This document shows, in pieces, positions 17,900 through 25,086 of a DNA stretch of 64,000 nt. The position numbers and the translations under genes were made by a program. Every line of letters starts with the position of its first letter. The stretch's first letter is position 1. The notes beneath the pieces were generated by a model. It saw only the letters and a program-made list of their open reading frames with translations. It made no database searches and was not told the DNA's origin. Source of the DNA: Gammaproteobacteria bacterium (GTDB lineage: Bacteria > Pseudomonadota > Gammaproteobacteria > UBA6186 > Azoamicaceae); assembly GCA_030431675.1 (NCBI GenBank), contig JAUIIV010000005.1:1-64000 (forward strand), read 5' to 3'.

Positions 17900-18868
17900 T
17901 TAAGCAACAGCAAAATTCTCATAAAGCCCAGTTTGTAGCGCTTGCTTGTAAATTGAGTTTGCTATAACTATATCCTCGACAGCCATACCTAAAGGGCTAA
18001 ATAACTTTAGTCCATCGCTTGTTTTCACCTGATTAAAAAGGATTTCCCCGATTTGTATGATGTCTTCACGTTTTATCAGGCCTTGGTTTACAGCATGAGT
18101 AAACGCTGATTTTGCGTTAAAACATTCGTCCCAGTCATCAATAACAATTTGGCTAGCTCCAGCATATACATCAATATCAAAGTCCATGACGGATTGATTG
18201 ACAATTAAACGCTTGTCTGCCATATCCTTATAATTAATATAAGGTTTTGTTGCAGAAGTCGTGGTAATTACAACTTCTGCCTTAGATACAGCTTCTTGCC
18301 ATGAAGAGCACTGTATTATCTGGTCAGATAGAATATCATTATAATTTGCTGTATTACTGTAACAATATACTTTTTTTAAAGACGGATACAATTTAGGTAG
18401 CATGGAAGAATGTAGTCTGCCTAATTTACCCATGCCAATGACTGCAGCACTTTGTAAGTCTGGGCACAAAGCATCTATACCAACAAGTGATACTGCAAAG
18501 GTACGTTCAGTGTTGACTTGAGAACCATCAAGAATTGCCATGGGCGCATTTGTTTCGGGATGATTTACTATAATCAGAGCATTTGCCCGTTGTAAACCTC
18601 TTTTATAATTCTCCGGATGGCTTCCAATCCATTTTATACCCACCATCTCTGTGCTGTCATCTCTATTGTTTACGTATGCAGGCATAGAGATAACCCTGTC
18701 TGTGATAGGGACGGTCGCATTTCTTCTAAGATACTGTTTGGATGGCTGTCTAATAAGTTTATGGTGGTGGGCTTCAAATGCACGTTTTGTTTCATCTTTT
18801 ACTAAAGTTGGATTTGACTCTAATATTTTTGCAATATTTTCTGCGTTAAGAAGATGAATATTGCGCAT
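17900..18868 (-). CDS. Ornithine cyclodeaminase/mu-crystallin family dehydrogenase, SbnB-like
   Basis: 322 aa. The Rossmann motif AAVIGMGKLGRLHSSML lies at ~140-156. The block GIKWIGSHPENYKRGL (~77-92) and MAILDGS (~107) follow the pattern seen in SbnB, which oxidises N-(1-amino-1-carboxy-2-ethyl)glutamate during diaminopropionate synthesis in staphyloferrin B; classical ornithine cyclodeaminases share the fold. No SbnA-like cysteine-synthase homologue is present in the window, so a diaminopropionate role would need a partner elsewhere. Its ATG overlaps the stop of the desaturase-like gene. It likely makes or modifies a building block for the NRPS. Confidence 0.75.
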   Translation of the reverse strand: MRNIHLLNAENIAKILESNPTLVKDETKRAFEAHHHKLIRQPSKQYLRRNATVPITDRVISMPAYVNNRDDSTEMVGIKWIGSHPENYKRGLQRANALIIVNHPETNAPMAILDGSQVNTERTFAVSLVGIDALCPDLQSAAVIGMGKLGRLHSSMLPKLYPSLKKVYCYSNTANYNDILSDQIIQCSSWQEAVSKAEVVITTTSATKPYINYKDMADKRLIVNQSVMDFDIDVYAGASQIVIDDWDECFNAKSAFTHAVNQGLIKREDIIQIGEILFNQVKTSDGLKLFSPLGMAVEDIVIANSIYKQALQTGLYENFAVA

Positions 18869-20034
18869 TACATTCGCTCTCTCTTGCTCATATCATCAAA
18901 CACCATATCTAGTGAATTAATAAACCCCCATACCTCTCTGTATGGAGGCCAACCAGGATGGCCAGAATCGATATCTTTTTGCCTTTCATAAAATGCTATT
19001 CGCCAATCGTATTGCCCCGGCCGACGATGATGCATTTCGTGCGAAGGTAATGGTCCGGGCATAATGGTCAACCGTACGACCAAGTGCCCAAGCATGTGTA
19101 TGAACCACGATGTTACATTCAATATATTTTTTGCAATACTGCTGGTTGATTTTGGAAATGGCGACCCGCTTAATACAGACCAACATTTTAACGCAGTTAG
19201 TTGCTTTTTATCGTTTATAGAAGATGCGGTTGCATCTGATGGGCTGGGATGCTCATTTATCGTTTCTAGCAACGAACTGGCAGTTGAGAGCACAAACAGT
19301 GGAAATATAAACGAAAAAAATACTTTATAAATTGGCAGACTGAAATATACTACTGTGAATACACAGGCTAATATATACAGGATTCCGAAAAATCGTCTTG
19401 CTTTATTTTTTGCTAAAACATTCGCTAGAATTCTTTCATATGTGCTTTTGATATAAAACTTAGGGGATAACAGCGTTATAATAAGCTTCTTCCATAACGC
19501 ATGTTTGCTCATGCCTAATTTTAATCCAAAACTTTCTAAGTATATTATATGGGGGTCAGTCTTTGAGCACAATATATCACTATTGTGATGCATGCTAACA
19601 TGGTCGAACTGATATGCTTTAGCGGTTCTAACCAGTAAAATGGTGGTTACAAATTCCCCAATAAATTTATTAACCCTAGAACTTTTAGAGAAGCAATTAT
19701 GTACACATTCATGCCTTATGGTTAACACCATATTTCGAGTGCCCGCTACTGTAAAAATCCATAATATTGGTACTAGAATAAATTTTAGCGAAGGTGTTCC
19801 AGATAGGCAATAATAATTAGCGAGAATGCAGCCGAAAAATAATGATAGCGGTACAAAAAAATGGACCCATTTACTAAGAACAAAAAGTGGTTTCTGGTTA
19901 GGCAATGCTTTGCCTGTCAACCAAGTAAAAAAGTTTTGCGTATACGCAGGCAACCTTAAGTATGAAGAGCGTATGTCTGCTGTCGTATCATGTACTGCAT
20001 CGTGAAAGGATACATTAGAATTTATACCAGCCAT
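18868..20034 (-). CDS. Fatty-acid-desaturase-fold membrane di-iron oxygenase
   Basis: 388 aa with about four to five membrane segments and the three histidine boxes of the family: RHECVHN (~110), HVSMHHN (~149) and HEMHHRRPG (~333). Such enzymes desaturate or hydroxylate acyl chains or carrier-bound substrates at a di-iron site on the cytoplasmic face. Placed between the PPTase and the SbnB-like gene, it probably tailors the natural product or an acyl substituent. A good promoter match lies in the 158-bp gap upstream, so transcription of des-ocd-NRPS-ligase-exporter may start here. Confidence 0.8.
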   Translation of the reverse strand: MAGINSNVSFHDAVHDTTADIRSSYLRLPAYTQNFFTWLTGKALPNQKPLFVLSKWVHFFVPLSLFFGCILANYYCLSGTPSLKFILVPILWIFTVAGTRNMVLTIRHECVHNCFSKSSRVNKFIGEFVTTILLVRTAKAYQFDHVSMHHNSDILCSKTDPHIIYLESFGLKLGMSKHALWKKLIITLLSPKFYIKSTYERILANVLAKNKARRFFGILYILACVFTVVYFSLPIYKVFFSFIFPLFVLSTASSLLETINEHPSPSDATASSINDKKQLTALKCWSVLSGSPFPKSTSSIAKNILNVTSWFIHMLGHLVVRLTIMPGPLPSHEMHHRRPGQYDWRIAFYERQKDIDSGHPGWPPYREVWGFINSLDMVFDDMSKRERM

Positions 20035-20131
20035 ATTCCTTTAGCCAATCAACTGTCAAGCTTAATATGTAAATGCTAATAAAGCGATTTCATGGTTTTG
20101 GTCGATATAAACGACCTAATCTACACGTCAG

Positions 20132-20160
20132 ATATTCTCATTATTAAGCCTTCCTGTCAA
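20132..20160 (-). promoter_or_regulatory. Promoter candidate before the desaturase-like gene
   Basis: On the minus strand TTGACA and GAATAT are separated by 17 bp, about 100 nt upstream of the ATG at 20034. This would make the cluster two transcription units. A small GGTCG/CGACC hairpin follows in the leader. Confidence 0.5.
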
Positions 20161-20192
20161 GGAGATGCTGGATTGAAAATTGTTCCAATTTC

Positions 20193-20912
20193 TTATATAT
20201 CGACACGCGTACACGGCGGATAGTCGATATTTAGCGAAAATATTTCTATCCTGACGGGGCAAAATTTGGTAGCCACAAATGCTTCATAATTTTCATGTAT
20301 TTGCAGCCTATTTGCATGCCATATATTAAATTCATCTTTTCTGCTATCCATGACTTGGTAAGGCTCTTCATTATTTTGCAAGGCAATTTTTAAGAACTTA
20401 AAGTCCAAATTTTGGCCTAAGCCAATACCTTTAGAACAGGATTCTTTGATGCTCCATAATTTGTAGAACATGCGTAATTGTTCATGCTGGGGCAATCCAG
20501 AAATTAGTCTAAATTCTTCTGGTGTTAAAAATGTACTTGCAACGTCCAAGTAATATGGGAAACATGTAACTTTCTCTATATCAACACCTATCTCTGAATC
20601 ATTAGATAAAGCACATAAACTAGTTCCATCAGCGTGAGAAATGTTAAAACGCAGAACGGTTTTGCGGTCTTTAAGTTGTGGTTTGCCATGATTATTCATA
20701 GCTAATATTATTTGAGATGGGTCTATGGGATCTAAATAAAAAGGCAATATCTCTCTTAAAAATGAGGGTCGTGAACGCTTGTTTGGTCTGATTTTTTTTG
20801 CATTAATGCCGCCGAGCACCCCTGAGAGCGGATTAGATGAAAATTTCGTATTGAAAAGTTGATTAGTATTAATTACCCACACATGTACAGTGTTCGAACT
20901 AATACTAATCAT
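20193..20912 (-). CDS. Sfp-type 4'-phosphopantetheinyl transferase
   Basis: 239 aa. Carries FNISHADG (~89-96), IGVDIEKV (~107-114) with the metal-binding Asp/Glu, and FYKLWSIKESCSKGIGLG (~147-164), the WxxKEAxxKxxG motif of Sfp/EntD enzymes. It transfers the phosphopantetheine arm of CoA to carrier proteins, here most likely Ser545 of the NRPS in the same cluster. It lies 30 bp downstream of panD. No good Shine-Dalgarno precedes the ATG, so translation may be weak or coupled. Confidence 0.85.
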   Translation of the reverse strand: MISISSNTVHVWVINTNQLFNTKFSSNPLSGVLGGINAKKIRPNKRSRPSFLREILPFYLDPIDPSQIILAMNNHGKPQLKDRKTVLRFNISHADGTSLCALSNDSEIGVDIEKVTCFPYYLDVASTFLTPEEFRLISGLPQHEQLRMFYKLWSIKESCSKGIGLGQNLDFKFLKIALQNNEEPYQVMDSRKDEFNIWHANRLQIHENYEAFVATKFCPVRIEIFSLNIDYPPCTRVDI

Positions 20913-20942
20913 TAATTATCAATATTAACATCTATAGATATA

Positions 20943-21344
20943 TTAATAGTTGGCCACATTCTTGCTTAACTCTAGCTGTGTATCGAGCTCTGTTTGATTT
21001 GTGATTTGATTGTTGTCATCCACCTGCACAACAGTTGGCACAAATGTCTTCGCAACTGCAAGCGGCATAGACATATATGCAATGATAATCACTATATCTT
21101 GAGGTTGTACTAACCTGCTAGCAGCTCCATTAATACAAATAACTCCTGAGTTGGCCTCGCCTTCAATTATGTATGTTTCGAATCTAGCACCATTATTTAT
21201 ATTGACTACATGCACCTTTTCATTTGGCAGCATATTGGCAGCAGAAATTAGAACCGAGTCAATAGTGATTGACCCAACATAATTTAGGTTAGCGTCAGTA
21301 ACTGTCGCGCGATGAATTTTTCCAGAAAACATAGTTTTATTCAT
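20943..21344 (-). CDS. panD: Aspartate 1-decarboxylase, pyruvoyl-dependent
   Basis: 133 aa, typical PanD length. The self-processing site is intact: NYVGSITID with Gly24-Ser25, giving the pyruvoyl group on Ser25. Lys9 ([10 protein letters not shown]) and the [11 protein letters not shown] block with the substrate Arg are present. It converts L-aspartate to beta-alanine. PanD normally serves pantothenate synthesis, but no other pan gene is here; it opens an NRPS cluster whose A domain has a beta-alanine-like code. A strong AGGAGG site lies 7 nt upstream of the ATG. Confidence 0.9.
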   Translation of the reverse strand: MNKTMFSGKIHRATVTDANLNYVGSITIDSVLISAANMLPNEKVHVVNINNGARFETYIIEGEANSGVICINGAASRLVQPQDIVIIIAYMSMPLAVAKTFVPTVVQVDDNNQITNQTELDTQLELSKNVANY

Positions 21345-21365
21345 AAAGAGTCCTCCTGCGACAGC

Positions 21366-21393
21366 ACCATACCATAAAAATATTCTAAGTCAA
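21366..21393 (-). promoter_or_regulatory. Promoter candidate of the panD-PPTase unit
   Basis: TTGACT and TATGGT with a 16-bp spacer on the minus strand. The predicted start of transcription is about 15 nt before the panD ATG, so the leader would consist of little more than the AGGAGG site. Confidence 0.45.
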
Positions 21394-21480
21394 CACGATA
21401 TTCTGGTTAATAACATATGTGTCGAAGATGATTGCTTAAGCTCCTTATTGCCATTCCAGGGTAAGCTCAACTAAAACGTG

Positions 21481-21903
21481 TTACATTAAAGTTTTTAGAT
21501 TAAAGCTCTTTTTGGTGCGTTTTAGTTGTTTTTGCTCATCCTCAACAGCCCGAAGTTTTTTTCTGCTGCTGACCTGACTTTCATCATGCTGAGAGGGCAA
21601 TGTTGAAGCGGGTCTTGATGCATGGCAATTAGATGAATACGCAGCAGGGGGCAGCATTAGCGGAGGCGCTCCCAAAAATAATGATTTGCCAAACACATCT
21701 GGGAAGTCAGAATCTGAATGCAAAACTCTTGGAGAAGAGCTTGTGGAATGGGTAGACGAAGAGCATGCGGAAGTATTAGGTGACGTTGCATTAGAGGGAA
21801 GAAGGAGTGGCGGTAAACTAGAAGAATCTAGGCTAGAAAATATTAGTTTTGCCTCAGGAGAATCAAAGTCTAGTCTGGGTTTATCTGTGTGATCTAGGGA
21901 CAT
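21481..21903 (-). CDS. Ser/Pro-rich protein with basic C-terminus, possible effector
   Basis: 140 aa, low complexity and probably disordered: Ser- and Pro-rich for ~100 residues, then a Lys/Arg-rich tail (RKKLRAVEDEQKQLKRTKKS, ~112-131) shaped like a bipartite nuclear-localisation signal. No family is recognised. The ribosome site (AAAGG) directly touches the ATG, so the start is uncertain. Such composition is frequent in secreted Dot/Icm substrates, but this is inference, and an artefactual frame cannot be excluded. Confidence 0.4.
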   Translation of the reverse strand: MSLDHTDKPRLDFDSPEAKLIFSSLDSSSLPPLLLPSNATSPNTSACSSSTHSTSSSPRVLHSDSDFPDVFGKSLFLGAPPLMLPPAAYSSNCHASRPASTLPSQHDESQVSSRKKLRAVEDEQKQLKRTKKSFNLKTLM

Positions 21904-22073
21904 CCTTTCAATCTTCGAATAGCTAACTCATCGGCATATACAGCTTCCTGTATTCGTTCTCTGGATATGTCATAATTAGCACATACTTCTTCTTGAAGAG
22001 GTGTTTTTTGTTAAATCATTGGAGAGAATTTTTTTGCAGCTTTCTTTGCAGAATTTGTAAATAATAGAGTCCA
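21894..22073 (-). pseudogene. Decayed toxin-antitoxin remains (RelE/YoeB-like start, then a DUF433-like tail)
   Basis: Directly downstream of the YefM-type antitoxin, one frame reads WTLLFTNSAKKAAKKFSPMI then stops at 22011; W..lFT..A.KdakK is the usual beginning of YoeB/RelE-type toxins. No start codon is in phase: the ATG overlapping the antitoxin end is one base out, across a poly-A run. A different frame downstream reads EEVCANYDISRERIQEAVYA and ends at 21894, weakly like DUF433 antitoxins. The pieces suggest a toxin gene destroyed by frameshift and deletion. Confidence 0.4.
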
Positions 22074-22087
22074 TTCTTTTTTGTTTT

Positions 22088-22342
22088 TTACGACGGCAAC
22101 TCATCGCGCTTAGATTTATTAGCTTTAAATGCCCTGCGGCCACTTTTTACGTCTTCTACTACTCCTGGAATTGAAGACAAATACAGGGTCTCTAACATTG
22201 CTTTGTAGTCTTCCCCAGACATTAAAACTACATTTCCCTTCTTGCTTGTCAAGGTTATTGGTTGATGCGAATCTATAGTATCTTGGGCTAATGAGAATAA
22301 GTTTGCTCTAGCTGAGCTAATTGGAATTATGTGGCTACTCAT
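22088..22342 (-). CDS. Phd/YefM-family antitoxin
   Basis: 84 aa. Follows the YefM pattern: N-terminal DNA-binding part (IPISSARANLFSLAQDTIDS, ~7-26), QPITLTSKKGNVVLMSGEDY (~27-46), then MLETLYLSSIPG (~49-60) leading into the toxin-binding tail. It would bind its own operator and neutralise a YoeB/RelE toxin, but the adjacent toxin is broken, leaving it an orphan. A palindrome with the TGTACA core known for YefM operators lies 40 nt upstream. Confidence 0.8.
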   Translation of the reverse strand: MSSHIIPISSARANLFSLAQDTIDSHQPITLTSKKGNVVLMSGEDYKAMLETLYLSSIPGVVEDVKSGRRAFKANKSKRDELPS

Positions 22343-22358
22343 ATGTGTCAGCTATTTT

Positions 22359-22388
22359 ATTAAATATGACCCTTTTTAGTTGTACAAC
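22359..22388 (-). promoter_or_regulatory. Promoter with YefM-type operator
   Basis: GTTGTACAAC is a perfect palindrome at 22379-22388 with the TGTACA core of YefM operators. On the minus strand it overlaps a -35 TTGTAC, 17 bp from a -10 TTTAAT (22359-22364), so binding would block the antitoxin promoter. Confidence 0.55.
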
Positions 22389-22745
22389 ATATTGGAAATA
22401 AAATCAACATTGTATGGAGGATCATCACATATGGGACTTAGGAGTTAGAGCCAATCAAACTCTATCGGGCATATTTTACATACTTTCGTATATTAGAATT
22501 TTAAAACTCATAATCAGAAGTATTTTTCATGCAATATTAACGCAGTCATACAAAGTTCTAAGGCTGATTTGTAACTAAAAAAAACAAGCCAAACACACAA
22601 CAAAAAAAGCTTTCGATTACAATAACACTGAATTTTCCAAAGATTTTACTTTTTTACATAAATATCCTACCATGCAAATAAGGGATATGCATAAAAATTC
22701 ATCATTATATTCTATATATTCCATACTGGGCTCAAGGACGAGCAT
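22389..22745. other. Intergenic stretch with no recognised feature
   Basis: About 360 bp of very AT-rich sequence between the antitoxin promoter and the 22769 gene. Several A- and T-runs but no coding frame, tRNA or clear hairpin. It probably holds the promoter of the 22769 gene, whose AAGGAG site is at 22756-22761. Confidence 0.5.
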
Positions 22746-22768
22746 TTTAATGATAAGGAGTAATCAAT

Positions 22769-23953
22769 ATGCCATTTGATCAAAGGGAACTAAAAAGTGA
22801 TATTGCTCGCGCATATGATAGTTTTACCGTAGAAATACCACAACAAGTCAAAGACAAGTTTCTTGAGTTAGTAACTGATGCATTAAAAAGGCTACATGAA
22901 GGATATGCTGATGACTTTGCCCCTGCAAAAAATGTTGGTCAATATCAACTAAAGTTTGCATACAACTATTTAAGACACCATTACCAATTACAGTATTTAC
23001 GCTCCATAGCAGGAGAAGAATTACAAAGAAAAATATATATTATTGCATATAACGCATTCTGCTCTTTAGGTTTAAGTGAATATTTTGTGCTGCCATTATT
23101 ATATAGGCGCAAATATCAATGGGAAAAGGTACTACTTGAGCAATTTGCAAATAGTAATCTGAATTGGCCAGATCAAGCATACTTATTTGCTGATTTTGTA
23201 GCAGTTGATTTTGCTAGTAATATTAGCTTATACGCTAACGCTGATATATATAGTCAGTTTAGACAACAATTATCCCAACAACTTAACTTTTTTAGAGGCG
23301 CATTAGAAGCAGAGACTGATATAGACTATATGGTAGATAAAGTAAAACAGCATGCACCGCAGCAATACCGCGTAATCCCAAGACCCACTCATTGTCTATT
23401 AGATGAAAATCACCCAATAAATATGTTAAGGTTTTTTCAAAACACTCTATTTGGTTGGTTACCAGGTAAACTTACCGATACCATAATAGCGGAACAAGTT
23501 GAGCCTATTTTGCCAAAGCTTAAAGAACAACAGGAAAAATTGGCTTTAATTCCGAATATGCTGCAGTATCATGCTCAAGCGGATCCTACAGATGGATTAA
23601 GCTCTTCTAGCTTAAACTTACTAGTGACAGCAGCAATGCGTCAAACATTTATTATGCGTACAAAAATTAGCCATGGTTTTAAAGGCAATGCTGAAGCTTT
23701 AGCGCAAAGACTATTGCTTGAATGGATGAGAAGCGAAGGATTTCAACAAGTAGAAGATCTTATCCTAACGTACGACAATTCATGTGTAATCCAACGTGCT
23801 GCAATGCAAATCCATGTCAAGATAATGGAAAAAGTAGATGAGTATCTCCGCTTCCCTAGTTTGGTACGTTTTGATCCAAGCAGCCATGTGGAGACTACTC
23901 CTTCCAGTATCCCACTGCCACGTAGAACTCCAAGCCCAGAGATTAGAGGATAG
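22769..23953 (+). CDS. Hypothetical protein, 394 aa
   Basis: Soluble, mostly alpha-helical protein with no signal peptide or membrane segment and no family recognised. The C-terminal ~20 residues are a Ser/Pro/Thr/Arg-rich flexible tail (SIPLPRRTPSPEIRG). Strong ribosome site AAGGAG 7 nt before the ATG. Isolated between a toxin-antitoxin relic and the lpxK operon, it is a plausible Dot/Icm substrate on composition alone. It converges on the Trm112 gene with one base between stop codons. Confidence 0.55.
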   Translation: MPFDQRELKSDIARAYDSFTVEIPQQVKDKFLELVTDALKRLHEGYADDFAPAKNVGQYQLKFAYNYLRHHYQLQYLRSIAGEELQRKIYIIAYNAFCSLGLSEYFVLPLLYRRKYQWEKVLLEQFANSNLNWPDQAYLFADFVAVDFASNISLYANADIYSQFRQQLSQQLNFFRGALEAETDIDYMVDKVKQHAPQQYRVIPRPTHCLLDENHPINMLRFFQNTLFGWLPGKLTDTIIAEQVEPILPKLKEQQEKLALIPNMLQYHAQADPTDGLSSSSLNLLVTAAMRQTFIMRTKISHGFKGNAEALAQRLLLEWMRSEGFQQVEDLILTYDNSCVIQRAAMQIHVKIMEKVDEYLRFPSLVRFDPSSHVETTPSSIPLPRRTPSPEIRG

Positions 23954-23967
23954 TTTATTTAATCTCT
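23938..23967. terminator. Hairpin across convergent stop codons
   Basis: AGAGATTA/TAATCTCT, a perfect 8-bp inverted repeat with a 14-nt loop, spanning the adjacent stops of the 22769 gene and the Trm112 gene. A bidirectional terminator is likely. Confidence 0.45.
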
Positions 23968-24146
23968 GCTAGCTCTTCTTCAGATACATCCCGGGCTTGC
24001 TCTTCTAGCATGACCGGGATCCCATTACGAATAGGAAAAGCCATTCTATCGCCACGGCACACTAATTCATCTGCTTCTTTTCGATATATAAGTTTACCTT
24101 TACAGATTGGACAAGCAAGGATCTCTAGTAAGTTTTGATCGAGCAT
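23955..24146 (-). CDS. Trm112-family small zinc-binding protein (YcaR-like)
   Basis: 63 aa. LLEILACPICKGKL with CxxC, then GIPVMLEEQARDV, is the standard YcaR/Trm112 pattern. The C-terminal cysteine pair is reduced to one Cys (LVCRGD). Overlaps the lpxK 3' end by 47 bp, with GGAG upstream of the ATG inside lpxK. The neighbourhood comEC-msbA-lpxK-ycaR is conserved in gammaproteobacteria. The cellular role in bacteria is not settled; eukaryotic Trm112 activates methyltransferases. Confidence 0.85.
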   Translation of the reverse strand: MLDQNLLEILACPICKGKLIYRKEADELVCRGDRMAFPIRNGIPVMLEEQARDVSEEELAEIK

Positions 24147-25086
24147 GTTGTTTCTCCTTCACTAATGCCAAAAATTTTGTTGTGAATTCATGTTGAGGCG
24201 CAAATTGCACAACAACATCAATTACATTTAAGTCTAAGCCAAAGTTACTACATTTTACCCAATCTTTGGCAGTAATATAAATTGGATATTGGTCCGCAAA
24301 CTGCAAGTCCTCACGCATAAAAGCAAAATGATCAGGAAATGCATGCTCAATCACAGTAAAGCCCATTTGTCGTAACGTACTAAAAAAGCGCTGCGGATTG
24401 CCAATTCCAGTTACTGCATGCACAGTTTGGCCAGTCCCATCTATATCTTTCTGCGGGGCCAATACAAAGTCGCAACCATTTTCTAATATAAAATCTACAG
24501 TATTGAGTCTAGAGATAGGCTCACGCAAAGGACCCATTGGCAAGCAATAACCATTACCGAATTTTGTTTTACAGTCTATAGTTACTACCTCTATATCTCT
24601 TGCCATACGATAATGCTGTAAACCATCATCAGCAATTATTAGATCAACATCATTTTCTAACATCTGCACTGCAGCAACTCTACGTCTGGCAATAACTACT
24701 GGCACTCCTGTAGTTTGTGCTAACAGTAACGGCTCATCACCCACAATAGTGGGATCAGCATCTGGCGTTACACGCACACATTTGCCATCTTGAGAAGCAA
24801 AACTCTTATATCCACGGCTTACAATACCTACCCGGTAGCCATGTTGTTGCAAAAGATTTACTAAGTAGATTACTAGCGGAGTCTTACCAGTACCGCCAAC
24901 TGTAATATTACCTACCACAATTACCGGCACTGATGACTTATAAGCAAAACGCTGATAAATATAGCTACGGATATAGACTACAAATCTAAAGAGCAGAGAA
25001 ATAGGACACAATAACCAGCCAACAAAAGCAGCACGTTGCCAATGCTGCAATAACCAGTTACTAAAGTACTGACTGGAGTTGCGCAT
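24100..25086 (-). CDS. lpxK: Tetraacyldisaccharide 4'-kinase
   Basis: 328 aa from the ATG at 25086 (AGGG site 5 nt upstream; an in-frame ATG at 25104 lies deeper in msbA). N-terminal membrane-associated helix, then the Walker A VGNITVGGTGKTPLVIYL (~58-75), the family hallmark, and IADDGLQHYRM (~155). Phosphorylates the 4' position of the lipid A disaccharide at the inner membrane. Overlaps msbA by 26 bp, as expected for the conserved msbA-lpxK pair. It shows that the organism makes lipid A. Confidence 0.95.
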   Translation of the reverse strand: MRNSSQYFSNWLLQHWQRAAFVGWLLCPISLLFRFVVYIRSYIYQRFAYKSSVPVIVVGNITVGGTGKTPLVIYLVNLLQQHGYRVGIVSRGYKSFASQDGKCVRVTPDADPTIVGDEPLLLAQTTGVPVVIARRRVAAVQMLENDVDLIIADDGLQHYRMARDIEVVTIDCKTKFGNGYCLPMGPLREPISRLNTVDFILENGCDFVLAPQKDIDGTGQTVHAVTGIGNPQRFFSTLRQMGFTVIEHAFPDHFAFMREDLQFADQYPIYITAKDWVKCSNFGLDLNVIDVVVQFAPQHEFTTKFLALVKEKQHARSKLTRDPCLSNL

